A program made the translations under genes and the position numbers. The notes below the pieces were generated by a model that was not told where the DNA came from, did not search any database, and was given only the letters and a program-made list of their open reading frames with translations. Positions 12,621-21,669 of a stretch of DNA of 35,630 bases are shown piece by piece. The number at the start of each line of letters is the position of its first letter. The first letter of the stretch is position 1. The stretch comes from Bacteroidales bacterium (lineage in GTDB: Bacteria > Bacteroidota > Bacteroidia > Bacteroidales > UBA932): contig JAFZBQ010000047.1 of the NCBI GenBank assembly GCA_017561665.1, positions 1 to 35,630 on the forward strand, written 5' to 3'.

Positions 12621-15600
12621 ATGAAAAAGATTTTTCAATTTCTGTTGGTGGCTGTAGCAGCCATAGCTCTCTTCTCCTGCACCGGTAAGGAAAAAGTTAA
12701 ATCTCTTGAGAAGAACAGTGTCACTATCAATGTCATCGCAAAGGCAGACAATCTCGCTTCCGATGACATCGAAACCAAGACTTATATCACTACGTACAAC
12801 AACGTAGCCAACACTATCCTTTGGGGATCGAATGAGTACATGAAGTTGGCAGTTACGCCTGAAGGCGGTGCTACCGAGTTTGCGACATCAAAAGATGCTA
12901 CTGCAAATATATTCAACGGTCAGCCGATGGCCACATTTGGTTTTGAAATCGCCCCCGCTGATGCCGATGCCTACACATATCAAGGCTTTTATCCTGCATC
13001 CGCAGCCGTTGCAAGCAACAATACCAAAATTGAAAGTTATAAAATCAACCTCATTGAAACCCAGAATGCGACAGCCAATTCTTATGACCCGGCTGCCTAC
13101 ATTATGGTTGCAAAACCCGAGACTTTCAATGAGGTCAAGACCGACTGGCTCGCTTCTTATCGTCGTGCAACAGCCCTGAACAAGGTAACTCTTAAGAACC
13201 TCCCCGCTGCGGTACAGGAAGCCGGCATCAAGAGGGTTGAAATCACTGCCGATGTAAAAGACCCCCAAGAGAACACCTACCTTACAGGTGCACGTCGCTT
13301 TGATCTTACTACCGGCGAAAGCGGTGAAATTTACAGTGGCAGCGCTACAGTTGCTGTTAAGTATGAAAACCACATCACCGGCAATGCCAATGCTGACGTT
13401 TGGTTCACTTCCTGGGGCGTTGAACTTTCAGAAGGCGATGCCCTCACTGTAGCCGTATATGCAGGTGATAAAATCTATTTACGAATTATCACCCTTGGCA
13501 GCGGCAAGTCCATTTCCTTCAAAGAGGGATACCTGAATACCCTTGGCGTCAATATGGGCGGAAATGATGTAATTATTGCCGACAATACCGAGCTTGAAGA
13601 TGGTGACTATGTGGTGCTGGCCAACAACAACGGCACTTACTATGCCCTGAAAGCCGAGGCCGAAAACACACGTATGGGATACGAATCATATACCGGCAGC
13701 ACCACTGAATATGCCGGCTCAGATAATTCCATTATTTGGACAGTAAGCAAGTCCGGTGACTCATACATCTTCGCCAACGACGGCAACTACCTCGGCTGGA
13801 ATTCCGGTAATACCGCAGCTATGAATGAACCCGGTGAATCCTGGACACCAACCAACTACTTACTGGATGCTACTTTCGATAACATCAACAGCTGCTATAA
13901 AGTAAGCGTTCATAGTGAATCAAGCCGCATCCTGGCAAAGAATACCGGTTCTTCTTATGGTTTCGCTTTCTACGCCGGTTCGGGTTACAACCAGATTATC
14001 TTCGTCCCCGCTACAGTCGACAACCGTGCAGAAGTTTCTCTCTCATTTGCAGAGTTTGCTATTGAGCTTACTACCGAAAACTTTGGCAATTTCTTTGGTC
14101 AGGAGGTAGTCGCCGATCCCGATGTCACAGCAATTACCAATAATCTTACCTGGTCTTATGAGGGTGACGAAGGCGTAATTGAGGATTTGGATGAGGGCTC
14201 GGTAGAGCTTTCAGGCAATCCGGGTACTGTGACTGTAACGGTTACCTTCCCCGGTGATAACAACTACATGCCGGCAACTGCAAGCTACACGATTACCGTC
14301 AGCTCACCTGTTACTGGTCCCGGATGGGTAGAAACAGCTATAACTGCTCTTACATCCAATGATGTGTTTGTAATTGTTGGTGACAATGGTGATACTTACG
14401 CACTTTCTAACGACAATGGTGCGTCTAATGCTCCGACTGCAGTAGCTGTAACAGTGTCTGGAAACAAGCTTATCGGAACTATTGACAATAACATACAATG
14501 GAAAATTTCTGTAGCTGATAATGGTTACTTATTCAGTCCCAATGGCGCCCCAAATAGTTATTTGTACGTTACGGCAACGAATAATGGATTAAGGGTTGGA
14601 TCTAGTGACTATAATAGTTTTGTGATAGTTAATGGCTACCTGAAGGGTAAAGACAGCAAGGATGACGACAGGTATATTGGTATATATAACAGCTCTGATT
14701 GGAGATGCTATACATCTATTAACAATAATATTGCCGGACAGACCTTCAAGTTCTACAAACTCTCAGATTCCCGCGACGAGGCTCCTATGAGCTGGAGTGA
14801 AGAAACAGGTACTGCAACAATGACTGCAAATGGCTTGAGTTACAATTTACCTGATTTGGTTTTCAACTCACCTGCGGCACTGCCTGTCACTTATGCTTCC
14901 AGCGATCCCAATGTGGCAACTGTAGATGCTTCTACAGGCGTTGTTACAGCCGTAAGCGAAGGCACCACAACCATCAGCGCCACTTACGATGGCAGCGATG
15001 ACAATGCTCCTTACCAGACCACTGTTAAGAGCTACACGCTTACCGTTACGGATAGCCGTACAGCTTGTGCAACTCCTACCTTCAGCCCTGCCGCCGGCGA
15101 GGTTACTTCCGGAACAACCGTAACAATTGCCTCTGCCACTTCCGGCGCTACCATCTGGTATACCACCGGCAATACCGAATTCTCTGAGGGTGGCTGGACA
15201 GAATACACCGAACCTGTAGCCGTAACTGAGGCATGCACCATCAAGGCCATCGCAGTGAAAGCGAACTACAAGAATAGCGAGGTGGCTTCTGCTGCCTATG
15301 TTATTACTGTTGCTACTGTTGGTTCGGGCACTGAGCAAGACCCTTACACTGCCGGTGATATTCTTGACAAGTATCCTAACGGTTCGGGCGATGCGTTGGT
15401 ATATGTAACTGGACGAATTACTAGTATTACTGAAGTCAGCTTAAACTATAAGAACGCAACATATACCATCAGTGACGGTAATAGAAGTATTCTGGTTTAC
15501 AGAGGAAAGTATCTTGATGGTGCAGACTTTACAAGTACCGACCAGATTGCCGTAAATGACATCGTTATTGTTTATGGTCAGATTGGAACATATAATAATG

Positions 15601-16412
15601 CTCCTCAGCTGGCTAATGGCAACTATCTTACCTCGTTAACACACATTGCTGTTAATCCCGAAACGTTGACCTGGGCGGCAGGTGAGAATGACCAAAAGCA
15701 AGTCACCGTAACAACCAGCGACAATGCAGGCTTCACCCACAGCATCGTATCCGGAACTTATAGCGACTGGACAATCACTGCTACTGGTGGTACCAAATTA
15801 AGTGTTAAGCCCAAGGCAGCCAATACCAGTACAACCACAGACAAGGTCATCGTGCTGAAGGTAATGCATAACACTGACCCTACCGTATACCAGTTGATTA
15901 CTTGCACACAGTCCAAGGTGAGCAATGGAACACCTTTCACGTACACACTTGATGGTACTATCACTGCGTCTGGTAATGCTTATGCATCAGCATCTACAGT
16001 TACCCAGAATGAAATTGGATGGCAAGTAACGGCTAATACAGAACAGAGTCCCTGGAGGGTCGGTGGCAAGGGTCTTACTGACCAGGATCGTGCTATCTAT
16101 AGCACAACTGCTATTTCTGCCGACATCAACCAGATAAAAGTTGGCTCCGGTTCTGTTGCAGGTGGCCTTACTGTAAATTCTTTGACTATTACCGTACACA
16201 ATTCGGCTGCTGATGCTGCAAGTGGTAGTAATGCAATTGCCACAAAGACCTTTACGTCTGGTATAGCCGGTGCCACTGTTACTTTTGATAAAGAAGACAA
16301 TACCAGCTGGGCAGGCAAGTATTATAGAATTGTCTACAATGTAACCCGCACATCAACTAGTCAAAACGGTTACATTACATTCTATAGTGCTCAGTTCAAC
16401 GGTACCGAGTGA
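12621..16412 (+). CDS. Giant surface lipoprotein, ends at in-frame UGA before Fn3-nuclease
   Basis: The ATG at 12621 has GGAGG 8 nt upstream and begins a signal peptide with the lipobox LFSC (Cys20); the longer frame from 12555 overlaps the small ORF and is rejected. Of 1263 aa, the N-terminal 300 are fimbrillin-like; then follow a DGDYVVLANNNGTYYAL domain, an Ig-like domain starting DNRAEVSLSFAEFAIEL that is clearly related to the 7371 protein, a second display-type domain, a Big_2-like repeat (about 745-810), a chitobiase-C-like repeat (TPTFSPAAGEVTSGTTVTI, about 815-895), an OB-fold-like region (about 905-1010), a BACON-like domain (about 1015-1095) and a terminal beta-sandwich ending AQFNGTE. 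The UGA follows at once, and the frame continues to 17921 for 1766 aa in total. Confidence 0.9.
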   Translation: MKKIFQFLLVAVAAIALFSCTGKEKVKSLEKNSVTINVIAKADNLASDDIETKTYITTYNNVANTILWGSNEYMKLAVTPEGGATEFATSKDATANIFNGQPMATFGFEIAPADADAYTYQGFYPASAAVASNNTKIESYKINLIETQNATANSYDPAAYIMVAKPETFNEVKTDWLASYRRATALNKVTLKNLPAAVQEAGIKRVEITADVKDPQENTYLTGARRFDLTTGESGEIYSGSATVAVKYENHITGNANADVWFTSWGVELSEGDALTVAVYAGDKIYLRIITLGSGKSISFKEGYLNTLGVNMGGNDVIIADNTELEDGDYVVLANNNGTYYALKAEAENTRMGYESYTGSTTEYAGSDNSIIWTVSKSGDSYIFANDGNYLGWNSGNTAAMNEPGESWTPTNYLLDATFDNINSCYKVSVHSESSRILAKNTGSSYGFAFYAGSGYNQIIFVPATVDNRAEVSLSFAEFAIELTTENFGNFFGQEVVADPDVTAITNNLTWSYEGDEGVIEDLDEGSVELSGNPGTVTVTVTFPGDNNYMPATASYTITVSSPVTGPGWVETAITALTSNDVFVIVGDNGDTYALSNDNGASNAPTAVAVTVSGNKLIGTIDNNIQWKISVADNGYLFSPNGAPNSYLYVTATNNGLRVGSSDYNSFVIVNGYLKGKDSKDDDRYIGIYNSSDWRCYTSINNNIAGQTFKFYKLSDSRDEAPMSWSEETGTATMTANGLSYNLPDLVFNSPAALPVTYASSDPNVATVDASTGVVTAVSEGTTTISATYDGSDDNAPYQTTVKSYTLTVTDSRTACATPTFSPAAGEVTSGTTVTIASATSGATIWYTTGNTEFSEGGWTEYTEPVAVTEACTIKAIAVKANYKNSEVASAAYVITVATVGSGTEQDPYTAGDILDKYPNGSGDALVYVTGRITSITEVSLNYKNATYTISDGNRSILVYRGKYLDGADFTSTDQIAVNDIVIVYGQIGTYNNAPQLANGNYLTSLTHIAVNPETLTWAAGENDQKQVTVTTSDNAGFTHSIVSGTYSDWTITATGGTKLSVKPKAANTSTTTDKVIVLKVMHNTDPTVYQLITCTQSKVSNGTPFTYTLDGTITASGNAYASASTVTQNEIGWQVTANTEQSPWRVGGKGLTDQDRAIYSTTAISADINQIKVGSGSVAGGLTVNSLTITVHNSAADAASGSNAIATKTFTSGIAGATVTFDKEDNTSWAGKYYRIVYNVTRTSTSQNGYITFYSAQFNGTE

Positions 16413-16438
16413 GGCGGAACCGGGGAGGGAGACCCCGG
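16410..16438 (+). other. Putative UGA readthrough site with downstream hairpin (locus 2)
   Basis: UGA (16410-16412), 7-nt spacer GGCGGAA, stem CCGGGG (16420-16425), loop AGGGAGA, stem CCCCGG (16433-16438). There is no U-run. From the UGA on, 13 of 16 bases match locus 1, and the changed stem position keeps its pairing (G-C here, A-U there). Confidence 0.6.
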
Positions 16439-17921
16439 GGCGACAGCCACGGTAACGACCGGTAATGCTACGGACGGCAGCTCGACAGGGGCATCCCTGT
16501 CGGGCTCCTGGACCGGAGCGACTGGTGCTGTTTCCGAGACAGGTTTCATTTACGGGACCTACTCTGACATCAGTACCCTCAAGGCATACGGAACCAAGGT
16601 TTTCAACACTGTAAACCTTAGCTCCGCAGACGGTAGTTTTGACAAAGCCGTATCGGGTCTGTCGGCCAATACTACTTATTATTTCCTTGCTTATATCAAG
16701 GAGTATAATGCCAAAACGTCCAGCGTAGAGACACGCTATGCCGCATCGGCCCAGAGCTTCAGGACAAAGGCCATCGCCACAGCAACTGTAAGCACTAACG
16801 CAGCGAGCAGCATCGCCCAGACTACGGCTGTTCTAAACGGTGAGTATACCGGCGCTACCGGCAGTGTGGATTATACCGGCTTCGTCTGGGGTACATCTGA
16901 TAGCAGTTTGACGCACGATGCAATGGGTAGCAGTACGTCATCTCCGTTTACGGCAACCATTACCGGACTGACGGAGAATACGACCTACTACTGCAAGGCT
17001 TATGTGGGCGAGTGGAACGAGAACACCAACAAATACGAGTATCGGTATGGCCCGGTGAAGTCGTTCACGACCCTGTCGACATCCACCGGCAACAATCTTG
17101 GTTATCTGGCAAACTACGAGGTGCCGGATGTGTCGTCTCTTTTGAACGGCCAAAGGACATCCGGAACATACTCCCCGAAAGAAGACAAATGGTATCGGTA
17201 TTACACCACCAACAGCAGCCGGCAGATTGCGATGCATACCTACAATCAGACCCGCACCTATGTAGTGCTATATGATGAGACCAAGTATGCTCCGCTCTGG
17301 AGCGCACATGCGATGAATGACGGTATGTGGCCCAATAACAGCGTCGGTCGTAACCAATCGTGGTGTGATGATCCGGCCATAAGCCTCACCCAGCAGTCAG
17401 GACTCGACAATGCAAACTCCGTCGGATATAGCAGGGGACATTTTGTGGCTTCCAGCGACAGGCAGACCCATCTTTATCAGAACAAGCAGACCTTCTACTA
17501 CAGCAACCAGGCCCCGCAGTGGCAGAATGGGTTCAACGGTAATATATGGTCAAAACTTGAGGACCAGATTCAGGATCTTGTACCCGCTGCCGGCTCCCGG
17601 GACACTCTGTATGTTGTGACAGGTGTGCTTTATGAGAATAATAAGACGTTGCCCAGCGGCAGCCTGGATGTCCCCATCCCCAGCCATTTCTACAAGTGCC
17701 TGATGTTGTGTTCTTTTAATGCGTCAGGAACTATGACAGGGGCCCAGGGTTGCGCGTATATATTTACAAACGAGTACCATACGGAGAATTCCTACGACAA
17801 GCTCAAGAACTTTGCGGCAAAGATAGACGACATTGAGACTCTTGCCGGCTTCGACTTCTTCCCGAGAGTGCCGGCAAATCTGCAAACGACCGCGGAGAAT
17901 TCCAAAGCGGAATTGTGGTAG
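16413..17921 (+). CDS. Two Fn3-like repeats plus DNA/RNA non-specific endonuclease, in frame after the UGA of the 12621 gene
   Basis: The frame is open from the UGA to the TAG at 17919-17921. It encodes a Gly-rich linker (GGTGEGDPGA), two successive Fn3-like repeats (about 10-115 and 116-220; compare SANTTYYFLAYIKE with TENTTYYCKAYVGE) and a nuclease domain. The active-site block is YSRGHFVASSDRQ (SRGH for DRGH, His and Arg kept), followed by FNGNIWSKLEDQ as the metal-site helix and LYVVTGVLY. The first usable start (GTG 16866) falls inside the second Fn3 repeat, so an independent gene starting there would be cut mid-domain; coding clearly begins at the UGA. There is no signal peptide. As in locus 1, tethering to the lipoprotein by readthrough is the simplest way to export it. 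Confidence 0.8.
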   Translation, partial: GGTGEGDPGATATVTTGNATDGSSTGASLSGSWTGATGAVSETGFIYGTYSDISTLKAYGTKVFNTVNLSSADGSFDKAVSGLSANTTYYFLAYIKEYNAKTSSVETRYAASAQSFRTKAIATATVSTNAASSIAQTTAVLNGEYTGATGSVDYTGFVWGTSDSSLTHDAMGSSTSSPFTATITGLTENTTYYCKAYVGEWNENTNKYEYRYGPVKSFTTLSTSTGNNLGYLANYEVPDVSSLLNGQRTSGTYSPKEDKWYRYYTTNSSRQIAMHTYNQTRTYVVLYDETKYAPLWSAHAMNDGMWPNNSVGRNQSWCDDPAISLTQQSGLDNANSVGYSRGHFVASSDRQTHLYQNKQTFYYSNQAPQWQNGFNGNIWSKLEDQIQDLVPAAGSRDTLYVVTGVLYENNKTLPSGSLDVPIPSHFYKCLMLCSFNASGTMTGAQGCAYIFTNEYHTENSYDKLKNFAAKIDDIETLAGFDFFPRVPANLQTTAENSKAELW

Positions 17922-17925
17922 TTGA

Positions 17926-18543
17926 GTGACGCTTAAAGAGTACATAGAGGGTTCGATTTTGCCGCGGTATGAGGGATATGATCCGGCGCACAGGCTGGAC
18001 CATATCGGCGCGGTGATCCGCCGCAGTGCCGGTCTGGCCGCCGGGTTCGATGTCGACCCCGATATGGTGTATGCGATTGCCGCCTATCACGACCTGGGCA
18101 TCTGCGAGGGGCGCGAGACCCACCACCTGACTTCGGCGCGGATGATGCGTGAAGACGCCGCCTTGCGGCAGTGGTTTTCCGAAGATCAGATAGAGACTAT
18201 GGCTCAGGCGGTGGAAGATCACCGGGCGTCGGCCAAGAGTGAGCCGCGGAGCGTGTACGGCCGTATCGTGGCCGAGGCGGATCGGGAAATAGACGCCGAT
18301 ACGATAGTGCGCCGCACCATAGAATATGGCCTGGGCAACTATCCGCAGTATGACCGGCAGGGACAGTTCGACCGCTTCAAAGAACATATAACGGAAAAAT
18401 ATGCCCGCGGCGGCTATATCAAGATATGGATTCCGGAAGGAGAAAATGCCCGCCGCCTGGAGGCTTTCCGGCGTGAGATAGAGAAACCAGGCAGGCTGGA
18501 GGAGATGTTTGACTATTGGTATGATAAACTGACTCAAAAATGA
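17926..18543 (+). CDS. HD-domain phosphohydrolase family protein
   Basis: The 205-aa product has the HD signature: H26 in HRLDH, H55-D56 in AYHDLG and a later AEADREID acidic site near residue 120. HD proteins are metal-dependent phosphohydrolases; the substrate here is unknown. The start is GTG, 4 nt after the nuclease stop. G+C content rises from here on, marking the change from accessory to core sequence. It overlaps the next gene by ATGA. Confidence 0.8.
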   Translation: MTLKEYIEGSILPRYEGYDPAHRLDHIGAVIRRSAGLAAGFDVDPDMVYAIAAYHDLGICEGRETHHLTSARMMREDAALRQWFSEDQIETMAQAVEDHRASAKSEPRSVYGRIVAEADREIDADTIVRRTIEYGLGNYPQYDRQGQFDRFKEHITEKYARGGYIKIWIPEGENARRLEAFRREIEKPGRLEEMFDYWYDKLTQK

Positions 18544-19361
18544 AGAAATTAATTGTCGTGTTGATGCTGGCGCTGTGTTTTGCGGGTTGCCACAATCAAA
18601 AGAAAGTATATACCCAGTCGGATATAGACGGAGAACAGAAGTCGGTGCCCGATGTGGACTGGATTGGCCTGTATCAACGCTGCCACGAGCTGGACAGCTT
18701 GAAGAACATTTTGGAGGCCAGCGCCGTCCACGCCGGACAGCCGTTGCCGGCATTGCCCGACAGCGTGAATGGTTTGTGGACATCCATGCTCTATGAGATA
18801 CTGCTGCGCCACGGCGAAAATGCATTCGGCCTCTATGACAGCCACCGCGCCGATATCGAGAAGTATCTGCGTATGGATTTCCTGGGCTACGGATTTACCA
18901 CGCAGGTTTATCTGCCATACAAGGCAACTGTGAGCACCCGGGAAGAGTACGGTGTGATATGCATAAAGGAGTTGGAGGAGGCTATGTCAAAGGCAGAGAT
19001 GACCAGGATGTACACCGGTCAGGAACCGAGCCACTACGAGGATGTGCTCAAACAGCTCTTCCACGCCTATGTCAACTACGAGAAATACGACGAGGCTGCT
19101 GCGTTTGCCGATATAGTTCTCTCTTACCTGAGGGGCAAGTACGGCGATGAATCCCGCGAATATGCCAATATGCTCAAGAACAAGGCCGATGTGTGCGGCA
19201 AAAGGGGCAGCAACTACTCTGCTATGGTTTCCGGAAAGCAGGCGGTATTGATCTATGACAAACTTCTGGCCGATCCCAATCTCGATCCGGAAATCCGGGC
19301 CAAAATGTCGGAAGACAAAAAAGAGCTGGAGGATAATCTCCAGCTCTGGCAGGGTAAATAA
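18540..19361 (+). CDS. Small lipoprotein with TPR-like helical region, function unknown
   Basis: The 273-aa product has a lipoprotein signal peptide with the lipobox FAGC (Cys17). The C-terminal half is helical, with TPR-like pairs (HAYVNYEKYDEAAAFADIVL, then GSNYSAMVSGKQAVLIYDKL). It overlaps the HD gene by four bases (ATGA) and is probably translated with it. I do not recognise the family. Confidence 0.75.
   Translation: MKKLIVVLMLALCFAGCHNQKKVYTQSDIDGEQKSVPDVDWIGLYQRCHELDSLKNILEASAVHAGQPLPALPDSVNGLWTSMLYEILLRHGENAFGLYDSHRADIEKYLRMDFLGYGFTTQVYLPYKATVSTREEYGVICIKELEEAMSKAEMTRMYTGQEPSHYEDVLKQLFHAYVNYEKYDEAAAFADIVLSYLRGKYGDESREYANMLKNKADVCGKRGSNYSAMVSGKQAVLIYDKLLADPNLDPEIRAKMSEDKKELEDNLQLWQGK
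19322..19347. terminator. 10-bp perfect hairpin between convergent genes
   Basis: AGAGCTGGAG, GATAAT loop, CTCCAGCTCT, inside the last codons of the lipoprotein gene and 20 nt from the stop of the convergent YitT-family gene. There is no U-run, so the terminator role is tentative. Confidence 0.4.
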
Positions 19362-19367
19362 TCCCTT

Positions 19368-20294
19368 CTAGATGTTCAGCGGCCGGTTGTAATCCAGCTC
19401 GCTGTGATTCTTGGAATGCCTCAACCACAGGCCGTAGACCTCTGAAACGCGGCCGGCGGTGATGAAGGCGTGTATGTCCTGATCCTTTATCATCTCCATC
19501 AGTTTTGCAAATTCTTCGTTCGTAAGGATGGCCTGCAGCTCGACCTTGTCGTCCTGGGAATAGCCACCCTTTGCGTTGTATAGCGTGCAGCCGCGCTTGA
19601 GAGTGTTCACCGTAAAGTCGCGGATCTTCTCGTAGTCGGGAGAGATGATACATACGCGTTTCTTGGCATTGAGGCCGGCGGTGAAATAGTCCACCACGAT
19701 GCCGTTGATCCAGGTGCCGATAAAGCCCAGCAGAATCAGATACAGCGTGTTGCCGGGGATGAAGAAGGCGGAACAGCAGATTATTGCGCCCGCAACGGTG
19801 ACGCTGGTGCCTATATCTATATGGAGATATTTATTGACGATTTTGGCCAGGATGTCCAGGCCGCCGGTGGAGGCGTTGATATTGAACAGGATGGCCTGTG
19901 TGGCGCTTAGGATAAAGACGAAGCAGAGCAGGTAGAACCAGTAGTCGGTGGTGCCGTTTGGAAAGCCTAAAAACGTGGCGGGGTCGATGTCATACTTGGC
20001 ATCCAGCCACTCGAAAAGCCGGAGCCAGGGAGAGAGGATCAGTGCCGTATACACCGTCTTTATGCCGAATTCCTTGCCTATCAGGAAATAAGCCAGTACC
20101 AGCAGTATCAGGTTGATGCTGAAGGTGATAGCCGACACTGGGATGCCGGTGAGGCGGTATATTACAATCGAGAGACCGGAAATGGAACCCACGATGAGGC
20201 CACTGGGCTGCATGAAGTAATGCACGGCGATGGCGGCGATACCCATCGCGATGGTCATTAGGAGAAAATCCTTGATTAATTTTTTAGCTTTCAC
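19368..20294 (-). CDS. YitT-family membrane protein with DUF2179 domain
   Basis: The product has about five or six membrane segments (FLLMTIAMGIAAIAVHYF, VSAITFSINLILLVLAYFLI, WFYLLCFVFILSATQAILF and others), with the family motifs QPSGLIVGSISGLSIV and ASTGGLDILA, and a C-terminal soluble DUF2179 domain (KRVCIISPDYEKIRDF, FITAGRVSEVYG). I chose the GTG at 20294 (308 aa, close to the family's usual length), because a TATTTTTG -7 box at 20339-20332 implies transcription starts near 20325; the longer frame to 20390 overlaps murA. The transported substrate is unknown. Confidence 0.8.
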   Translation of the reverse strand: MKAKKLIKDFLLMTIAMGIAAIAVHYFMQPSGLIVGSISGLSIVIYRLTGIPVSAITFSINLILLVLAYFLIGKEFGIKTVYTALILSPWLRLFEWLDAKYDIDPATFLGFPNGTTDYWFYLLCFVFILSATQAILFNINASTGGLDILAKIVNKYLHIDIGTSVTVAGAIICCSAFFIPGNTLYLILLGFIGTWINGIVVDYFTAGLNAKKRVCIISPDYEKIRDFTVNTLKRGCTLYNAKGGYSQDDKVELQAILTNEEFAKLMEMIKDQDIHAFITAGRVSEVYGLWLRHSKNHSELDYNRPLNI

Positions 20295-20343
20295 GGAATG
20301 CTTTGTTTCAATATTATTGACTAAATTAGCAAAAATATACGAT

Positions 20344-21666
20344 ATGTCATCATTTATCATAAACGGCGGCAATTCCCTTAGCGGAGTCATTACCCCTCAG
20401 GGGGCTAAGAATGAGGCTCTTCAGGTGCTGTGCGCAACTCTGCTCACGGGTGAGGAAATTGTGATGGACAATGTCCCCGACATCATGGATGTAAACAACC
20501 TGATCGGGTTGTTGCGCGATATGGGGGTTGAGGTCAGGAAGTTGGGGCAGGGGAGCTGGAGTTTCCGTGCCGCCGAGGTCAATATGGATTTTTGCGGGAG
20601 TGAGGATTTTGCCCGTCGCAACAGCGCGCTGCGCGGGTCGATAATGCTGGTGGGGCCGATGCTGGCCCGCTGCGGCAAAGCCATCGTGGCCAAACCGGGC
20701 GGTGACAAGATTGGCCGTCGCCATATCGATACCCATCTGGAGGGTTTTGAAAAACTGGGCGCCAGGTTTGTCTATGATACGGAAAAGGCAAAATATGTGT
20801 TGACGGCTGGCGAGTTGCACGGCTGCGAGATGCTCCTTTCTGAGGCGTCTGTGACCGGCACGGCAAACGTGGTGATGGCGGCGGTGCTTGCCAAGGGCCG
20901 CACGGTGATATACAACGCCGCCTGCGAGCCGTATGTCCAGCAGCTGTGCCGGATGCTGAATGCAATGGGTGCCCGCATCAGCGGCATTGCCTCAAATCTT
21001 CTGACTATCGACGGTGTAGAAGAATTGCACGGCTGCCGACACACGATATTGCCCGATATGATCGAGGTGGGCAGTTTTATCGGCATGGCGGCCATGACCC
21101 GCAGCGAACTCACCATCAAGAATACATCGTACAACAATCTGGGCATTATCCCCGACAGCTTCCGCCGGCTGGGCATCAACCTTCAGCAGAGGGGAGATGA
21201 TATTTACATCCCGGCTCAGGACGAATACCGCATTGAATCGTTTATGGACGGCTCCATAATGAAGATTGCCGACGCCCCGTGGCCCGGTCTCACGCCCGAT
21301 TTGCTCAGCGTGCTGCTGGTGGTGGCCACCCAGTGCCACGGCAGCGTGCTGATACATCAGAAGATGTTCGAGAGCCGCTTGTTCTTTGTGGACAAGCTGA
21401 TAGATATGGGGGCGCAGATAATCCTGTGCGACCCGCACCGCGCGGTAGTCATAGGCCACAATCACGAGCGCAATCTCAAGGGGCGGGTGATGACGTCGCC
21501 CGATATCCGCGCCGGCATCGCCCTGCTGATAGCGGCCCTCGGCGCCGAAGGGCAGAGCGTTATCCATAACATAGACCAGATAGACCGCGGCTACGAGCAT
21601 ATAGAGAAGCGTCTGGCGGCGCTGGGTGCCGATATCAGGCGCAAAGAGGAGCCGATGACCCACTAG
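20344..21666 (+). CDS. murA: UDP-N-acetylglucosamine 1-carboxyvinyltransferase with Asp in place of catalytic Cys
   Basis: MurA transfers enolpyruvate to UDP-GlcNAc in the first committed step of peptidoglycan synthesis in the cytoplasm. The 440-aa product starts MSSFIINGGNSLSG and keeps the expected N-terminal GAKNEALQVLCATLL pattern (Lys-Asn dyad), RRNSALRGSIMLVGPML, and the active-site loop KPGGDKIGRRHIDTHL. In the loop the usual Cys (Cys115 in E. coli) is Asp at residue 121. This substitution is known to keep activity and to give fosfomycin insensitivity. The gene lies 3 nt before murB and is divergent from the YitT-family gene. Confidence 0.95.
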   Translation: MSSFIINGGNSLSGVITPQGAKNEALQVLCATLLTGEEIVMDNVPDIMDVNNLIGLLRDMGVEVRKLGQGSWSFRAAEVNMDFCGSEDFARRNSALRGSIMLVGPMLARCGKAIVAKPGGDKIGRRHIDTHLEGFEKLGARFVYDTEKAKYVLTAGELHGCEMLLSEASVTGTANVVMAAVLAKGRTVIYNAACEPYVQQLCRMLNAMGARISGIASNLLTIDGVEELHGCRHTILPDMIEVGSFIGMAAMTRSELTIKNTSYNNLGIIPDSFRRLGINLQQRGDDIYIPAQDEYRIESFMDGSIMKIADAPWPGLTPDLLSVLLVVATQCHGSVLIHQKMFESRLFFVDKLIDMGAQIILCDPHRAVVIGHNHERNLKGRVMTSPDIRAGIALLIAALGAEGQSVIHNIDQIDRGYEHIEKRLAALGADIRRKEEPMTH

Positions 21667-21669
21667 GCG

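Noticed and set aside
10518-16438. Selenocysteine insertion at the two UGAs
   Set aside because: The apical loops begin about 14 nt after UGA, nearer than the 16-37 nt expected for bacterial SECIS. The position is a linker with no catalytic role, and no sel genes are in the window. It is not strictly excluded.
7371-17921. Genome-wide reassignment of UGA to an amino acid
   Set aside because: UGA is the natural stop of the antitoxin (2509), DUF1016 (3075), HD (18541), flavoprotein (25373) and exonuclease (25886) genes, all at normal family ends or overlaps.
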